DNA from: Ceratodon purpureus
Lineage: Eukaryota; Streptophyta; Bryopsida; Pseudoditrichales; Ditrichaceae
Assembly (NCBI GenBank): GCA_014871385.1
Contig: CM026425.1
Location: 1,481,008 to 1,545,007, forward strand
Reading direction: 5' to 3'
Length of the DNA stretch: 64,000 bases
Shown: one piece after another, positions 1 through 12,215 of the stretch
Layout: each line of letters opens with the position of its first letter
Numbering within the stretch: position 1 is the first letter of the stretch
Translations under genes and position numbers: made by a program
Notes under the pieces: generated by a model
The model's input: the letters and a program-made list of their open reading frames with translations, nothing else
The model's database searches: none
What the model was told of the DNA's origin: nothing

Positions 1-1076
1 GAGGAGAGAGAAGAGAGAGAGAAGCTAAGGGAGGAATCACGCAGGGCCGACAGCGTCGTCGTGAAGACGTATGGTCATATGGCCATAATCATGAGAAGGA
101 ACGAAGGGCCCCGAACAGCTAGAGAGCGAGAGGCGATCTACAGGACGGCACAGCAAGGCATGGCGAGGGGAGAGAGGGCAGAAAAGGAGAGGAGAGGTGC
201 GTCTCTGAAAACGAAACAGGAAGAGAAGAGACGAGACGAGACTCGAGAGCCTAAGTCGACGACCAAGCCTGGGAGTGGGGACTGAGGCACGTGGATGGCA
301 CTACTGTATCATCATTCATTCCAGTCTAGTATTATGATACAGAACATACATTCGTACCTTTGTTATGTCCACGGCCTTGATCAGTTTAACTTACTTAGAT
401 TTACTCACTGACGCTGCAGCAGCACTGCAGCACTGCAGCACTGCAGCAGTAGGCCTAACTTAGCAGCAGCAACGTCGATGCACCAATGTCCACTCAGCCT
501 GGAAACTTGGAAACCTGGAACTAAGTGAAGTTGCACCTCGAGTCCTCGACTTCCAAAGCTGCCTACTTCTGTCTGTATATAGCCTACTCTACACTGAATT
601 GAATTGTCTACCAAGTTCATATTGATGCCTCTCAAGAATCACTGAGTCCAGACTCGTGAGAGCCCCCCTTCCCGTGAATATTGCCGTTTCTTTAGATGGT
701 GGGACATTCAAAACATTGCGCCAGAATTAAGGAGGACTGCCTTCTAGAGGCACCACAATGACGCGGAGTCCATGAAAATGCAGGTGCAAGTGGACCATTT
801 ACCAGGAGGTGGTGGAAGAGATTGTTTTGGAACTTGAGGATGCTAGTACGCAATCAAAATATCACCCTTTACAATTGCAATTTGCCATCCAACATCATTT
901 TCAATTCTGCATATTATATATACGAGAGCATACTTTCAATGGTTCCAAATTTCAAGAAAAATTACACTAGTAGGAATGAATAGCAAGAACACCAAGATGA
1001 ATACCAAAAACTTAGATAATCTGAGGAGAAATGAAATGGTGTACTTTCTACACTGTTTGGTATAATTAGACTTGCG
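1..1076. other. Intergenic; no gene recognised
   Basis: The first 300 bases are purine-rich (GA-repeats at 1-25), and the short open frames there have no recognisable protein character. At about 412-448 there is a short tandem array built on CTGCAG/CAGCA. From 850 onward the sequence is AT-rich. I see no splice-supported exon, RNA gene or transposon terminus before 1077. Confidence 0.5.
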
Positions 1077-1417
1077 TTAACCCCTAAAAATCCAGGAAAG
1101 CCAAAACGACTTTTTGCGATTTCGAGCAGCCAAGATGAAGGGGTTAAAGATAATATTTTTTCCTAAGATTTTTCCTAGATGCTCCCTATACTACAAAGTG
1201 TGTGAGGTAAAATTTTCAAAGCCAAATTCCAATTTTAAGACCTTCATCTAGAAATTTTAGGTTTCAAGTCCAAAACAGGCAGCGTAAAATTAGGCTTTTT
1301 TTTTAAAAAAAATCTTGAAATAACCAAATCACCACTCAAATTCCAAAGAGACACAAGTCGAAAATTATACCAATTTTACAAAGGCAACCTCCAAAAATTA
1401 CAAAGACAAGCTTCAAA

Positions 1418-1480
1418 TTTTTGAATTATTTCTTTCAAAATTTGTCAAAATTTGAGATTTTGAAAGAAATAATTCAAAAA
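1418..1480. repeat. Perfect 24-bp inverted repeat
   Basis: Arms 1418-1441 and 1457-1480 are perfect reverse complements separated by 15 nt. The hairpin lies inside the TTAA-flanked element. The arms are AT-rich. Confidence 0.85.
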
Positions 1481-1749
1481 TAATTTCACCCAAAAATCAA
1501 AATTTATAAAGGCACCTAACCACCGTTTAGATTTTCCTAAAACCAAGTATACGTAACGTCATACATGTTTTATTATATCAACGTTTTTAGACCTGCTTCT
1601 AGAAAACAATTTTTATGAAGGTCCTAAAAAAGGAATGAGTCTCTATAATTTTGCATGGAGGTACCCAACTTGATTACCTACATGGAAGAAAATATGAGCA
1701 AAATGTTTGGGATAAAAATCTTCAACTCTCCCTTTGCACCATTTTGACT

Positions 1750-1872
1750 AAGGTAGAGGGCCCTGGAACTGTCCCCTGTTTCCAAATCCGATCAGGCTGA
1801 AATGTACCAACCAGGTACATTTCAGCTTGATCGGTTTTGGAAACAGGGGACGGTTCCAGGGCCCTCTACCTT
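1750..1872. repeat. Near-perfect 59-bp hairpin with 5-nt loop
   Basis: Arms 1750-1808 and 1814-1872 match at 56 of 59 positions as reverse complements; the loop is 1809-1813. Unlike its AT-rich surroundings, the stem is GC-balanced. Such a short loop is atypical for a microRNA precursor, and a folded transposon core or a small nested inverted-repeat element is more likely. Confidence 0.9.
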
Positions 1873-2119
1873 ATGTCATTCGAGCGGTGCCCAAAAAAAG
1901 TTTTGCTGCAACTTTGAATGTTATAATCTCTAAGATGGTAAACATCCAACAGCTGAAATTTTTTTTAGTATTTCTAAAGAAGGTAAAGTACAAGATCTTA
2001 CGATTGATTTCTTAAAAAAACAAATGTTTTTGGTCCAAACCGTCGTTCCCACAAGGTGGTAAATAATGGCTGTTTTGGGTTTTGGAACCTCCAAAACCGG
2101 TTGGATTTTTACGGGTTAA

Positions 2120-4541
2120 AACCATTTCTGTAGCCATAGAAAAAGGGCTTTAATTGTGGGACCTGGCCTTAATGTCAGATCGTATTTACTTTGGACCACG
2201 TGGATCATGCCAATAACTTACTAGAGCTACGCATAGAGGCGGTTACTTCTAGCTACAAATGCCATGTGGAATGTATGTGCTTTCAATTGCCCTTTTGCAT
2301 TTTTATGCCTAGTTCTGAATGTGAAATTTTGAATCAAGTAGGCAGTATCGACAATAAATAATGGGTTGAGACCCTCTGCGGCAAACGTCGGACGATGTCT
2401 AGGGATTTTACAATTGATATGCGGATTGTTTTGACCTAGTTCATGGTGACGTCCTATCTGGTGATGATATCTGACATTGAAGTAGGATGAATACTATTAG
2501 AGACTGTTAGATTTATACCTTGGTGGATAGTCCTTGATATTCAAAATATAAGTTTTTGTAATAAATTATAATAAATTGAGCCTCAATTTATATCTGTTAT
2601 GCAATATTTTAGTAATGCCTTGGTATGTATCCAGAATGGTACTCAAGAATAAATACCTCTGGTATTGATTCAGGGTCTATAATATACTCACATTATGTTT
2701 GGAAATATATGCTTAGGGACATACCCTATATTAATGTGGTTTGGATTGTATCCGGGGGAAGGTCTGTAGTACGCACGTAATTGAGATCTAGCACCCTAAA
2801 TAAACACACGGTATTGATGTTTTGGACTTTAAAGAGGCACCAAAATTCATGAAATTATCATCATTTGGACGATAGTTATGGAACTTGAAAAATAAGATCA
2901 ACCAATTTTTGGTCGTTTAGGCATTTAGGAGTTAAACAATACCACAACATACTGGAATAACGCATGCAATGTACCTTTTCAGTAATCTAGGGTCTTTGTC
3001 ATCCTCCCATAACATGGCATCATCGACATTTGAGAGAGGTATAAAAATGGTGAGGATGGAAAGACTGCAAGAAGTAGAATTTGGTGGTTGATGCTTTATT
3101 CTTCACATTATATTGAAAGCATGTATTGTATGATTCATGCATAAATTTAATACATGTGTAGTATTTTATCTCTATATTCATGCATTGACATGTTAGTTTT
3201 GAATGAGTCCTTTGCATGGAGAATTAAAATAGAAGATTCATTTAAATTAAAATTCATATGAATTCTTTGATTTTTATAAAATCCTTTATAAAATTATAAG
3301 TCAATGATGTTGTATGTTTTCACTTTAGAATAAGCATGTTGTAAAATTAGAATAGTAAATTATTTTAAGTTTCATGTGTAGATAGACCTTTTGTATTACG
3401 AACTGCAATATGTCACCATGTTGTGGGATTAACTTTGAAGTTGTATAACAATGCATCATATTCTGTGATAAATCATAAAAGAGTCTAAATGGTTCTTAAG
3501 AAATATCATTGAAATTTAAGAGACATTTGAAAAAATTGTTGAGTGATGTTTATGACCTTTGAAAGGTGACTATAAGTCATCAATAGGGCTTGTTATTCTT
3601 TTGAAATTAAGTTTCTTCATAGGTAGAACATAATAGAACCGTAGTTTCAGTCCCTCCGCCTCATTGGCAGCCCCTGTCCCTTGGACAATACGTATCGACG
3701 TCTCCAGTACACAGATGCTGCTAGGGCACTCTTCCTTCCAAGAGCACCTTGGTCGATCATTTATTACTTTTTTAGTCGTGACCACTCTTGTTCGAAAATG
3801 GAGTAATACGTTCACCCGTTTGAAAGGTCAAAAAGAGCAACAGCAAAGTATGAACTGAAAAAGAAACACCAACCCCAAAACCCAGAGTCCCACATCTTTA
3901 GTCACCTACAACTTCAGTCTTTTCACCATGGAACTTCGCACAAGCCCCTTACAATCGTCCAATTAAAAGTCGCGGCGCTGAGTCATCTGTTGTTTCACGG
4001 GACCAGATGTATGTATGCAAGACTCGTTTGTATTCATCCACAGAACTCTAACCTTATGGCCCCATTTAACATATCTCTAACCTTAAACCAAGAGTTCGAG
4101 CATATATTTTCATTTGAAGTCCTAACCCTGAGACCTCTCTCCGCCTCTCGGAACCTCTCTGTGCTCTTAGACTGGGACTCAAACAACATTGATCTCCTCC
4201 ATAGAGTAACTTTCCTGTGAGCATGGGGATGAGCTCCATTACTCCCTATTTAACAGTCACGATCCTCTCTGCAGTGAACGGAACCCCGCACTTTCATGAA
4301 TACAAAGAAACAGCATTTTTTGTCGTTCCACTGAACAGGCATTGAGATCAGCCCACGACCCGCATATGAAGGCAAGGGAACGAAATAATGCAGTGCACAA
4401 ATTCGAATGCCACGATTATTGTTTGGTCGAGTATGAGCAAAGTCCCTGGCACAATGGCAACTAATAAGAAGGCTGCTCTTTCACATTCTCCTACATATAT
4501 AACTAAACATACATAATTTACAACTTGATAAATTCAATCAG
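2120..4541. other. AT-rich intergenic and likely 3' UTR of the RING gene
   Basis: No coding region could be supported in this stretch. Open frames at 3570-3860 and 3990-4220 lack recognisable domains and splice partners. The part nearest 4541 probably includes the 3' untranslated region of the minus-strand RING gene, since its stop codon is at 4542-4544. The polyadenylation site cannot be placed. Confidence 0.4.
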
Positions 4542-7088
4542 TCAGCTGCTCTCTGCCACAGGTGTGGCCTCGACAGACATCTCAACGGGTTTCAAATCAC
4601 ATACGTCACCGCGACATAGAGGGCACACTCTGCACACCAACAAACAAACAGACCATTCAGAGATAGAAGGATCCACATAACAAGCCTCAATAACTACTGG
4701 AATTGTAAGAGCAAAAACCACAAGAATCAACCAGACCATGAAGACACGTTTGTAGTCTCCCAGCGCAGGCTCTTCAACAACCAATCACGAGGTATACCTG
4801 TGAACCTCTTTCAGCCACTTGTCAACACAAGCTTTGTGGTACTCATGCTGGCAAGGAAGAACCCGGATATGGTCGCCATCTTCGTACTCGATCAAGCAGA
4901 TATGGCACCTGAAGTACACCACAAACGACCATCAAATTGTGAGAAAGGATACAGAATCACCACAACCCATAATAACCTCATACGCACATACGAGTACTCA
5001 ATAGATGACAGAGGCCCCAGCTCCTAGTTAAGATCACAACAACGGAACTCCTCTCAATGTCAGCGCGGGCTCTAACAAACCAAAAATTGCCTAGCCGATT
5101 ACGTTGGCAGTCACCGAAAACTTACTGCACAGCTTCGGTACAGGCAACGGCAGACTTGCTCAAATGAATGCGAGTAGGAAAGCCGTCCACAACAGTCGAT
5201 GGGGCCGGCAGAGAAGCTCGCGACACTGTTGCAGACCGCGACAGCGCAACGGACTGCCTGTGAATTTCGTCCAGCACCTGCCACAACCCCGACAACCAAC
5301 CAACCCACATGATCAGCGTCGTCATTACCCGCTTCTGTTGCACCCAAATCTCTCTCAAGTTCCGAGTGGGGACCCTCAGAGGACGCATAACAAAGCCATC
5401 TGTCTCATCCCACAACTTCTTAGCATCGTACCTCGAAAAGTGCTTCCGCCAGCATAATGATTCGGGAGATGCTCGCCCTAGTGTTGGTATCATCCACCAT
5501 TCCTTGCGCATCGCAAGAGCAGCGGTGTCCATGATGATTTCCGGAGCAGATCCTTGAATGCCACGGCACCCCCTCCAAACCATTGCTCAGACGTCGCAAT
5601 GCCCAGACCTGCACCAACACGCTGAATTCAAATTCCACATGCAGCAAGCTTAGAATCATTCGTTGAAAGACTCCAATAGTACATAGAATCCATGAGCGAC
5701 GGCTCACTTCAACATACCTGCGATCGCACTCTTCTTCGTCGTTCCTCGAGATCTAGAGCCCTGCTCCCGTGTAAACTGCCCACTTCCACCACGTTCTCCA
5801 CGTCGTCGATCGCCATTGCATCCGGTTCATTGTCATCGCTCACTGCCGCTGTCGTCGGTGCATTCGAGCGCCGATGCGATGTTGCTCTCGATAAAGCATC
5901 CCACAGCCTCCTCCCGCTAGTGCGTCTGCTTTCACGACCGGATGTGCTGCCCCGTCTCATCCCTGAACTGTCATTGCCCATGGGCGGACTTGCACGCCCG
6001 GAACTGGCCACGGTGCTGGAAGGGCCGACATAACTACCTTCCCACAAATCGGAGTGATCCAAGGCCTGCATAAAAGACGGCGCTGCCCAGCCGGGCATAT
6101 CGTGCGGATCTCGTCCGCTGCTGGAGCTGAACAAACCTTGGTGAACCGAGCCCGACATCACCTCCATGCGTCGCTGAGCCTCAACGGATTCCGACGACAT
6201 CAGGCCCCGTCTTTCAAGCTCATGCAAATCCAGAGCAGGGGGAAATCCTGCGCATCGCCTCAGCCGTTCTTGCATTTCGTTCACCCTCTGCCGCCGCAGG
6301 GTCGTCGCACACGCAACATGCAATCTCTCATCATCTAATGACTGCCTGCTACCTTCGCCAAAAAAAATGTTTCGATCATCCTCTTCATGGATTTCTCTTG
6401 ACGGCCCTATTCTACCAGATGGCAGAGTTAAAGTGCTAGGGTATGGACTTGAGCTCGAGGACCCTGCATGTCCCGAGCCGATGCCAGTGCCGCCCCTCTC
6501 TAACCCTACGTGAAGGGCAGGACTCGCGCTCTCAGCTTGTGTAGGGGAAGGGAAGCCGAGCAGGGAATTACTGCTGCTGCTGCCACCACTGCCGCCTCGG
6601 TGCAGTGAACCCGGGTCGGATAAAAGAACGCCCCTACTGCTACCACTACCACTACCTGTGATCCTCTGGCTGTCGGTGCCCTGACCACTGTGCCCTTCCC
6701 TGTAATTCTCAGCACTGCTCAACCAGCGCGACTGCTGCATACCACTGCGCGACTGCAGAAACTCCTCAACACTCGCAGTCTGCAACTCGATCGCACCCGC
6801 AGCCGGTTAGTGCACGGGCTCCAAGACAATATAACCACGCTACACCTAACACACCATGAGCTAAACGAAGCTCTCCTACCTCTAGAGTGCAAAAGCTGCG
6901 ACGGCGAATTCACTGGGCCTGCATCTCTTCCGGCTTACTACAATTAAGCCCAAAGAACGAGCGAGGAACACGAAAACGGCGACCACGTCAATCGATTCAA
7001 ATCGAATCGAAGAGCGACGAGAGTTGGCACTTACCGGAGGAGATGGCTGGGGGCGATGCGGAGCGGTGCGGCTGGAAGCAGAGCCCAT
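4542..7088 (-). CDS. RING-H2 E3 ubiquitin-protein ligase, plant Ser-rich type
   Basis: Probable E3 ligase that recruits an E2 through a C-terminal RING-H2 finger. Exons (minus strand, in translation order): 7088-7035, 6779-5718, 5608-5432, 5277-5126, 4908-4798, 4629-4542. All junctions are GT-AG and phases close to give 547 aa. The start ATG at 7088 sits in a CCACCATGG context. Residues 1-370 are Ser/Gly/Arg-rich and probably disordered. A conserved helix ([17 protein letters not shown], then VLDEIHRQS across an intron) precedes the finger. The RING ligands are C483, C486, C501, H503, H506, C509, C521 and C524, which is the RING-H2 pattern. The helix-plus-RING layout matches plant ligases related to Arabidopsis At5g10650/At5g24870; that assignment is from memory of the family. 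Substrate is unknown. A transposon has inserted about 780 bp upstream of the ATG. Confidence 0.9.
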
Positions 7089-7627
7089 GGTGGGCGAGAG
7101 GTGGTGGAGAAGCACGGGGGGGCAGCTCACATGAGGGACCAGAGTGAGCGGGGACCCAGGTGCTAGAATTGCGAAAGATGAGATGAAGAAGATGGGGCAG
7201 GGGGAGGGGAAGAGGGAAGAGAAGGGAGAGAGACAGTGGAGAGATAGATAGATCTGGAGGAGAGGGGAGGGGGGGGGGGGGGAGAAGTGGAGTGAGGTGT
7301 CGGTGGAGCAAGGACAGGGGGAATGGGCCCCGTAAGTGAGTGATAACCAAGAATGGGATGGCGGAGGCAGAGGAGAGGAGAGGAGAGGAGAGGGGGGCTG
7401 GTGGAGGCGACTGGGCCTGGGCCTGGGCCTGGGAGAGGAGAGAGGAAGGAGCAGGAAACCCTAGGTGGGGGGGCAGGAGCAGGAGCAGGAGCAGCAGCAG
7501 GAGCAGGAGGACATAAAAGGCAGGGCTCAGTTGCACTGAGTGAGTGAGAGAGTGAGTGAGGACGACGACCACGCAGGACTCGCCCCTCAGCCTCAGCCCC
7601 AGGGCACAGGCACAGGCACAGGGAGGG

Positions 7628-7658
<31 letters not shown>

Positions 7659-7868
7659 CACACACAAACAGACACACAGACACACAGACACACAGAGTGA
7701 GAGAAAATAACACACAAGCAAGCAAGCGGGACAAGGCAATGCCACGCCCCCGGTCCGGCCCGGCCCGGCCCGGCCCAGTGGGGGCCCCTCCCTCCCTCCC
7801 GCACACCTTGAATCCCCCCTTCCCTGCCTTCCCCTCCCCCATTCTCTTTCCCTTCCCCCCTCCGTTGC
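7089..7868 (-). promoter_or_regulatory. 5' flank of RING gene: purine/short-repeat mosaic
   Basis: On the plus strand this is a run of GA-rich and short-period arrays: a G-tract near 7268-7282, GGAGA repeats near 7370-7395, GCCTGG units near 7410-7435, GCAGGA units near 7470-7510, GGGACA units near 7630-7656 and CACAGA units near 7660-7700. Read on the gene strand these are CT-rich, typical of a plant 5' UTR or core promoter. No TATA box or start site can be assigned. The long open frames running through this stretch are products of the low complexity. Confidence 0.5.
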
Positions 7869-8410
7869 GGCCAGGGAGAATTGACCCTCACACTGGTACC
7901 TTACCGGATGAATGTCGTGGATGGTCTCTTCGGTATCTCATCCATCATGATCCAAGTAGGTAACCCATGGTTCGAACCCATGGTTAGAACCCATGGTTAC
8001 CTTGACATGTGGATGAATGGGGGCTTTTTGGCCTTATTGTGCACTCATCCTTATGAACCCACGTCCATTTAAAGGAATAATTGCAACTTCCAATGAAATG
8101 AGAGGACCCAAACATTTTTGTGCACATAAATTGGAGTGGATATCACTTGTGGGTTCAAAGGAGATTTGTAAGTCAAGCACCTTTGAAGTTTGGAATGGGG
8201 TATGTTTCCTTGTACCTTATACTTATTTGTTTTTTTTTTTTTTTTTTTTTTTTTTGATTGCATGCATTTAAAATATATGCACATTTGTATGGTTTATATT
8301 TAAGAGCATGTTTTTGTAACAATATAATAATTTTTTATTTCCTAGTTTTATAGGTGTTTTTGAGTAATTACACAAAGCAGAGATATAATTTTTTTGTAGA
8401 AATGCAATCA

Positions 8411-9610
8411 TGATGGGTATGGCTCAAAGAGTTGTGATGTATTCTAAAGTTTCTCTATGATGGGTATTTCCTCCATGAGGTTGTGATTTATCTCATATGT
8501 AGCCCATGATGGGTATTTCTTAGAGAACAAGATGCATTTCAAAATCTCTATGATGGGTATTTCGTAGAGATCGTGATACATTTTAAGATTGCTCTAGATG
8601 GGTAATACCAAGATGAGTGAACCCTAAAGATGGCGATGGATTTAAAATTATGTTCATGATGGGTATTCTCTAGGGACTTAGGAGGGATGTCCAAGTGTGC
8701 TTATTTTTATAATTGTTTCAAAATTTTGTGATATAACTCCATTGGGGTGCTGATGGGTATTGCCTCAATGTTCGAGTGTGCCATGAACCCATGAAAGGGC
8801 AACCAGAGATAAATCTTTTTCCTAAAAAACTTGGGTATGATGGGTATTGTTTGCGGGTATTTTTCCTACGTCGTGATATAATTCAGAAAGTCTTCATGAT
8901 GGATATTGTGAAGAGAGTTATGAGAGTTGTTTATATATGCTTGCTTTGAAGATAATTTCAACTTCCCGTGATAAATCTTATTCGGGCTTCATGATGGGTA
9001 TTGCTCAATTATAAAGGTGCATCTTTTTGTGCAGGCATGATTGTTCTTGTGTGCATATATTTTTATTTTTTTTCATTTTGCAAATTAATAATTTGTTAAC
9101 TTAGACTTATTTGATTATACTTTTGATATTAATTATTTCATGTGCTATGTATTATTTAAAAAGAAGTTCCATCATTCTCTTGTAAGAGCTTGGAAACATG
9201 AACTTTGCAATTTTCACCTTCACCAAAAAAAAAATTTACATGAACTTCATGAGAATACCCATCACGAAATAGTTTTAGGCACAATAATTATATCTCTGGT
9301 TTTTAAACTTCAAGGTCCTTAGCCTCGCAATACCCATCTCAATGAACCTTCAAATATATCATGAGGTTAGAGCAATATCCATCTCAAAGACACTTTCAAG
9401 TATTACATGACCCAAGTGCGATACCCATCACGAATCAAATTTCAATTATGACATGACTTGAATCTAATACCCATTACGAAATAGTTTTGAGCTCAATAAT
9501 TATATCTCTGGTTTTTAAGCCTTAAGACCCATACTCACCATAATACCCATCTCGAAGAACTTTGATATATCACAAAAGCTTAGGGGCAAAGGAAATACCC
9601 ATCACGAATC
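8411..9610. repeat. Fold-back array of GATGGGTATT units
   Basis: From about 8411 to 9000 the motif TGATGGGTATT recurs roughly every 45-95 bases (for example near 8411, 8458, 8507, 8551, 8657, 8751, 8838, 8991). From about 9254 to 9610 the reverse complement AATACCCATC recurs (near 9254, 9331, 9421, 9471, 9541, 9595). Between motifs a second degenerate phrase such as CGTGATACATTT is also shared. The two halves face each other as a diverged fold-back. The same motif family occurs in the sister element near 31890-32500. Confidence 0.75.
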
Positions 9611-9917
9611 AATTTTGAAGAAAATAGTTGAATCTCTAAAGTGCAAAACCTTGGCATCCTTGAACTTGGAAATACACATGTTTTGATGGTCTACAATGAA
9701 ATCACAAATCCATTTGCAAATCTATTTCTTAAAAATGATGGAAAAAATTTATGAAAGAAAGGTGTTTAAATTAATCCACAAAATTGACATTCCAAGTAAA
9801 TCAATGATATGCAAAAAATGATACTTTATATTCCACAATATTGTTCCAACCATCACAATGAGGTTGGAAACAAGTCAATCTAAAAGAAAGGCTACAAAAC
9901 CAAAAGCACTAATGTAA

Positions 9918-11097
9918 TTAGAAATCGTAAACATCCTCTCCATCTTCTCTTACTTCACTTCCTTCTCCTTGAACTCCATCATCTCTTCCATTAGGTCCAC
10001 TATTCTCTTCATGCTCTTCTTCATCATCATGATTGTCTCCATCTTCATCATCATCGGTTAGTGAAACTATCTCTTCATAAACATCTTCTTCTCCCTCATC
10101 TTCTCCACTTGCCTCTTCTTCACTATTTAAGATTTCATCACCTAGGCCATGTTTTGCACGATAGGAATCACATGCAACCTCCACACGCTCCATTCTTGAC
10201 ACATTCTCCATCTCATAAAACTTGGTCTTCAAAAACAAGTATCTTGCAATCCACTTATCCTCCCCCGTGATGAGACTATACACAAAAAAAATAAAATAAT
10301 ACTTAAGTATATGAAAATGTAAAACTCTTAACATAAACATAAACATTGACAATCTTTAGAAGAAAAGAAGAAATTTAAACTCACATGTTTTTCATACTCT
10401 TTGCACGGTGCCACTTCACAATTGAAGCCACCAAACCCTTCCTCTCCTTCTCATTCCTTTCCCACTTGGAATAATAAAAGAGTTCTTGAAAATCCTTGGT
10501 CACTTTCTTGTTGTTTTGAGGGTTTGATCTCACCAAATCTGCAAGGGCCTCCAAGTTGTGCAATTTCTCAATCTTGGAGAAATTTAGATTACCTTTGCCC
10601 AAAGACTCAACTCCAAGAAACTCTTCCAACTTCCCACCATTCTTGATGAGACTAAGAAGGAGTAGGCATTGCCCTGGAGGTGGCTCCTTCCTGGCTGTCT
10701 CCTCCAATTTCTTCCAAGACATTTGAGCCCTAATGCTCCAAGCCTCCTTCTTCTTCTCAAACTCCTTCTTCTCTCTCAAATAAGATGTGGTCATGATCTT
10801 CAAATTCGGATTCTTGGTAGTCTTTTTCTTCTTCTTGGTCTTCTCCTTCTCACTCTCATCTTCTTTAGGCCCGGGCTTCAATTTCTCTAACTCCAACTTA
10901 TGAGCTTTCTTCATGTGTTCATTGAAGTGGTACTTGTGTTTGAAAGGTCCATATGGACACTTCCGATTGTTAACACTTACAAGACACAAGTAGGGGTCAC
11001 TCTTACCTTTACCTTTGGACCAATGCTCTCCTTCAATTGCATCACCCATCTTTTCCACCACTTTAGGTATCTCATCCCCATTCCTATTCCTCTTCAC
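9918..11097 (-). CDS. Transposon-encoded zinc-finger-like protein with acidic tail
   Basis: Two exons on the minus strand: about 11097-10385 and 10275-9918. The donor CAT|GTGAGT and acceptor TATAG|TCTC close in phase, giving about 356 aa. The N-terminal part has CPYGPFKHKYHFNEHMKKAH, a Cys/His-rich segment like a C2H2 or BED-type finger. A Lys-rich stretch and a helical middle follow. The C-terminal 70 residues are strongly Asp/Glu-rich. The codon matching the expected ATG is ATT here (just upstream of a GTG at 11097). A diverged copy of the first exon about 220 bp upstream keeps the ATG. I do not recognise the family; it could be the element's own protein or a captured gene. Confidence 0.5.
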
Positions 11098-11440
11098 AAT
11101 GGCTACAAAAAATCACAATTAAAAATCATTTAGTTCCAAATAGCATTAGAATTTCTAGACTCAAACCTCCATAATTCTAAATCCAAAAGAATTACAGACA
11201 TTTTAAAAAACACTTAGCTTTACCTTTGGGCAAATGCTCTCCTTGAATTGCATGGTCCAAGTTGTCCACCACTCTAAGTGTCTCACCTCCATTCTTACTC
11301 CTCTTCCTCTTCACCATGGCTACAAAAAATCACTATTAAAATTCAATTAGTTCCAATTAACATTAGAACCCCTAAACTCAAAACTCTATAACTCTTAATC
11401 CAAAAGGATTGCAATCATTTAAAAAAAAACTCCAAGATTG
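11000..11440 (-). repeat. Tandem duplication of exon 1 region (~220 bp)
   Basis: Segment 11008-11220 and segment 11216-11440 are diverged direct copies. Each contains a basic KRKR/KRNR start, the phrase HAIQGEH or DAIEGEH, and a following TACAAAAAATCAC leader. The upstream copy (start at about 11317, minus strand) has ATGGTGAAG where the downstream copy has ATTGTGAAG. The upstream copy can donate at AAAG|GTAAAG but otherwise runs out of frame. Confidence 0.7.
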
Positions 11441-12152
11441 AATGTAATTGCAAATGAACATATAATTGGACATTTAGTACTTTGTAATACAAAATTAGAA
11501 GCCTACAATCAACATTCAACTAAACCTCATATATGTTACACTTTAAGAAGTTCATACAATGAGCAAAGTAGCTAAAACACTAAACCCTAATTCTCCAAAA
11601 AGAATACAAACTTACCAAATGTAAATACAATCCATACATTTCTTCAACACAATTCATACATACAAGAATTGAATGATTCTAAACCAAAGCACAATGAAAC
11701 ATCAAGACAAATGTAGAAAATAGCTTGCATCAACATACATTAGAAATCATTTGTTCCAAGGTTGAGGCTTCTATTTCTCCTACCTAATACTAATTCTAAC
11801 TCCTTTCTTTCTTCTAGAACCTACACTTCAATCTACAAAAAGATAACAAAGAATTCTCAATATAAAATAAAAAACATCCAACTTAAAATCCTATAATATA
11901 TCTAACTAAAACTTGTAATTTCAAGGTGAAAAACCACAAAAGCAACCAAAACTAGACACAAAGCAAGCAATAAGAAGGAATGAAGCAATCAAAAAATTAA
12001 ATTTAAAAAAAAACGGGACTGTACCTAAGGGCGGCTGCAGGTGACTTGCTGTAGGGCTGCGGTGACGACGAGGTGGCGAGGGCGAGGGCGACAGGCGGGC
12101 TGCGAAGGAGGCCTACGGGAGGCTGCGAGGGAGACCTGCACGAGAGCCTGAC

Positions 12153-12215
12153 AGGGTCGACAAGGGGGAGGGCAGGGTCGACGAGGGGGAGGGCGGGGTC
12201 GACGAGGGGGAGGGC
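12153..12215. repeat. Three 21-bp tandem repeats with GTCGAC core
   Basis: Units start at 12153, 12174 and 12195, each of the form RGGGTCGACRAGGGGGAGGGC. They sit in the GC-rich right part of the large family-A transposon (12020-12340), upstream of its minus-strand gene. A splice donor-like CTTAG|GTACAG lies at about 12025. The segment may be a non-coding first exon or promoter of the transposon gene. Confidence 0.8.

Larger units (their letters stand above)
1077..2119. mobile_element. piggyBac-like non-autonomous element (TTAA target)
   Basis: TTAA at 1077-1080 is followed by CCCCTAAAAATCCA. The right end reads, as reverse complement, CCCGTAAAAATCCA followed by TTAA (2116-2119). That is 13 of 14 matching terminal bases, immediately inside TTAA duplications. 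TTAA target sites and a CCC-starting terminus are the established signature of the piggyBac superfamily. The element is about 1.04 kb, AT-rich, and has no transposase-like frame, so it is non-autonomous. It contains two strong internal hairpins (1418-1480 and 1750-1872). A second element with the same type of end lies at 46010-46857. Family assignment rests on termini only. Confidence 0.65.

Noticed and set aside
1750-1872. microRNA precursor
   Set aside because: The 5-nt loop and 59-bp near-perfect stem inside a transposon fit an inverted-repeat element better; without small-RNA data a MIR gene cannot be claimed.
7163-7891. Long open frames (over 240 codons) on the minus strand
   Set aside because: They encode Pro/Leu/Ser low-complexity sequence over microsatellites in the RING gene's 5' flank and lack any domain.
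8411-9610. CRISPR array
   Set aside because: Motifs are short, degenerate, irregularly spaced and switch orientation, and this is a eukaryotic nuclear locus.
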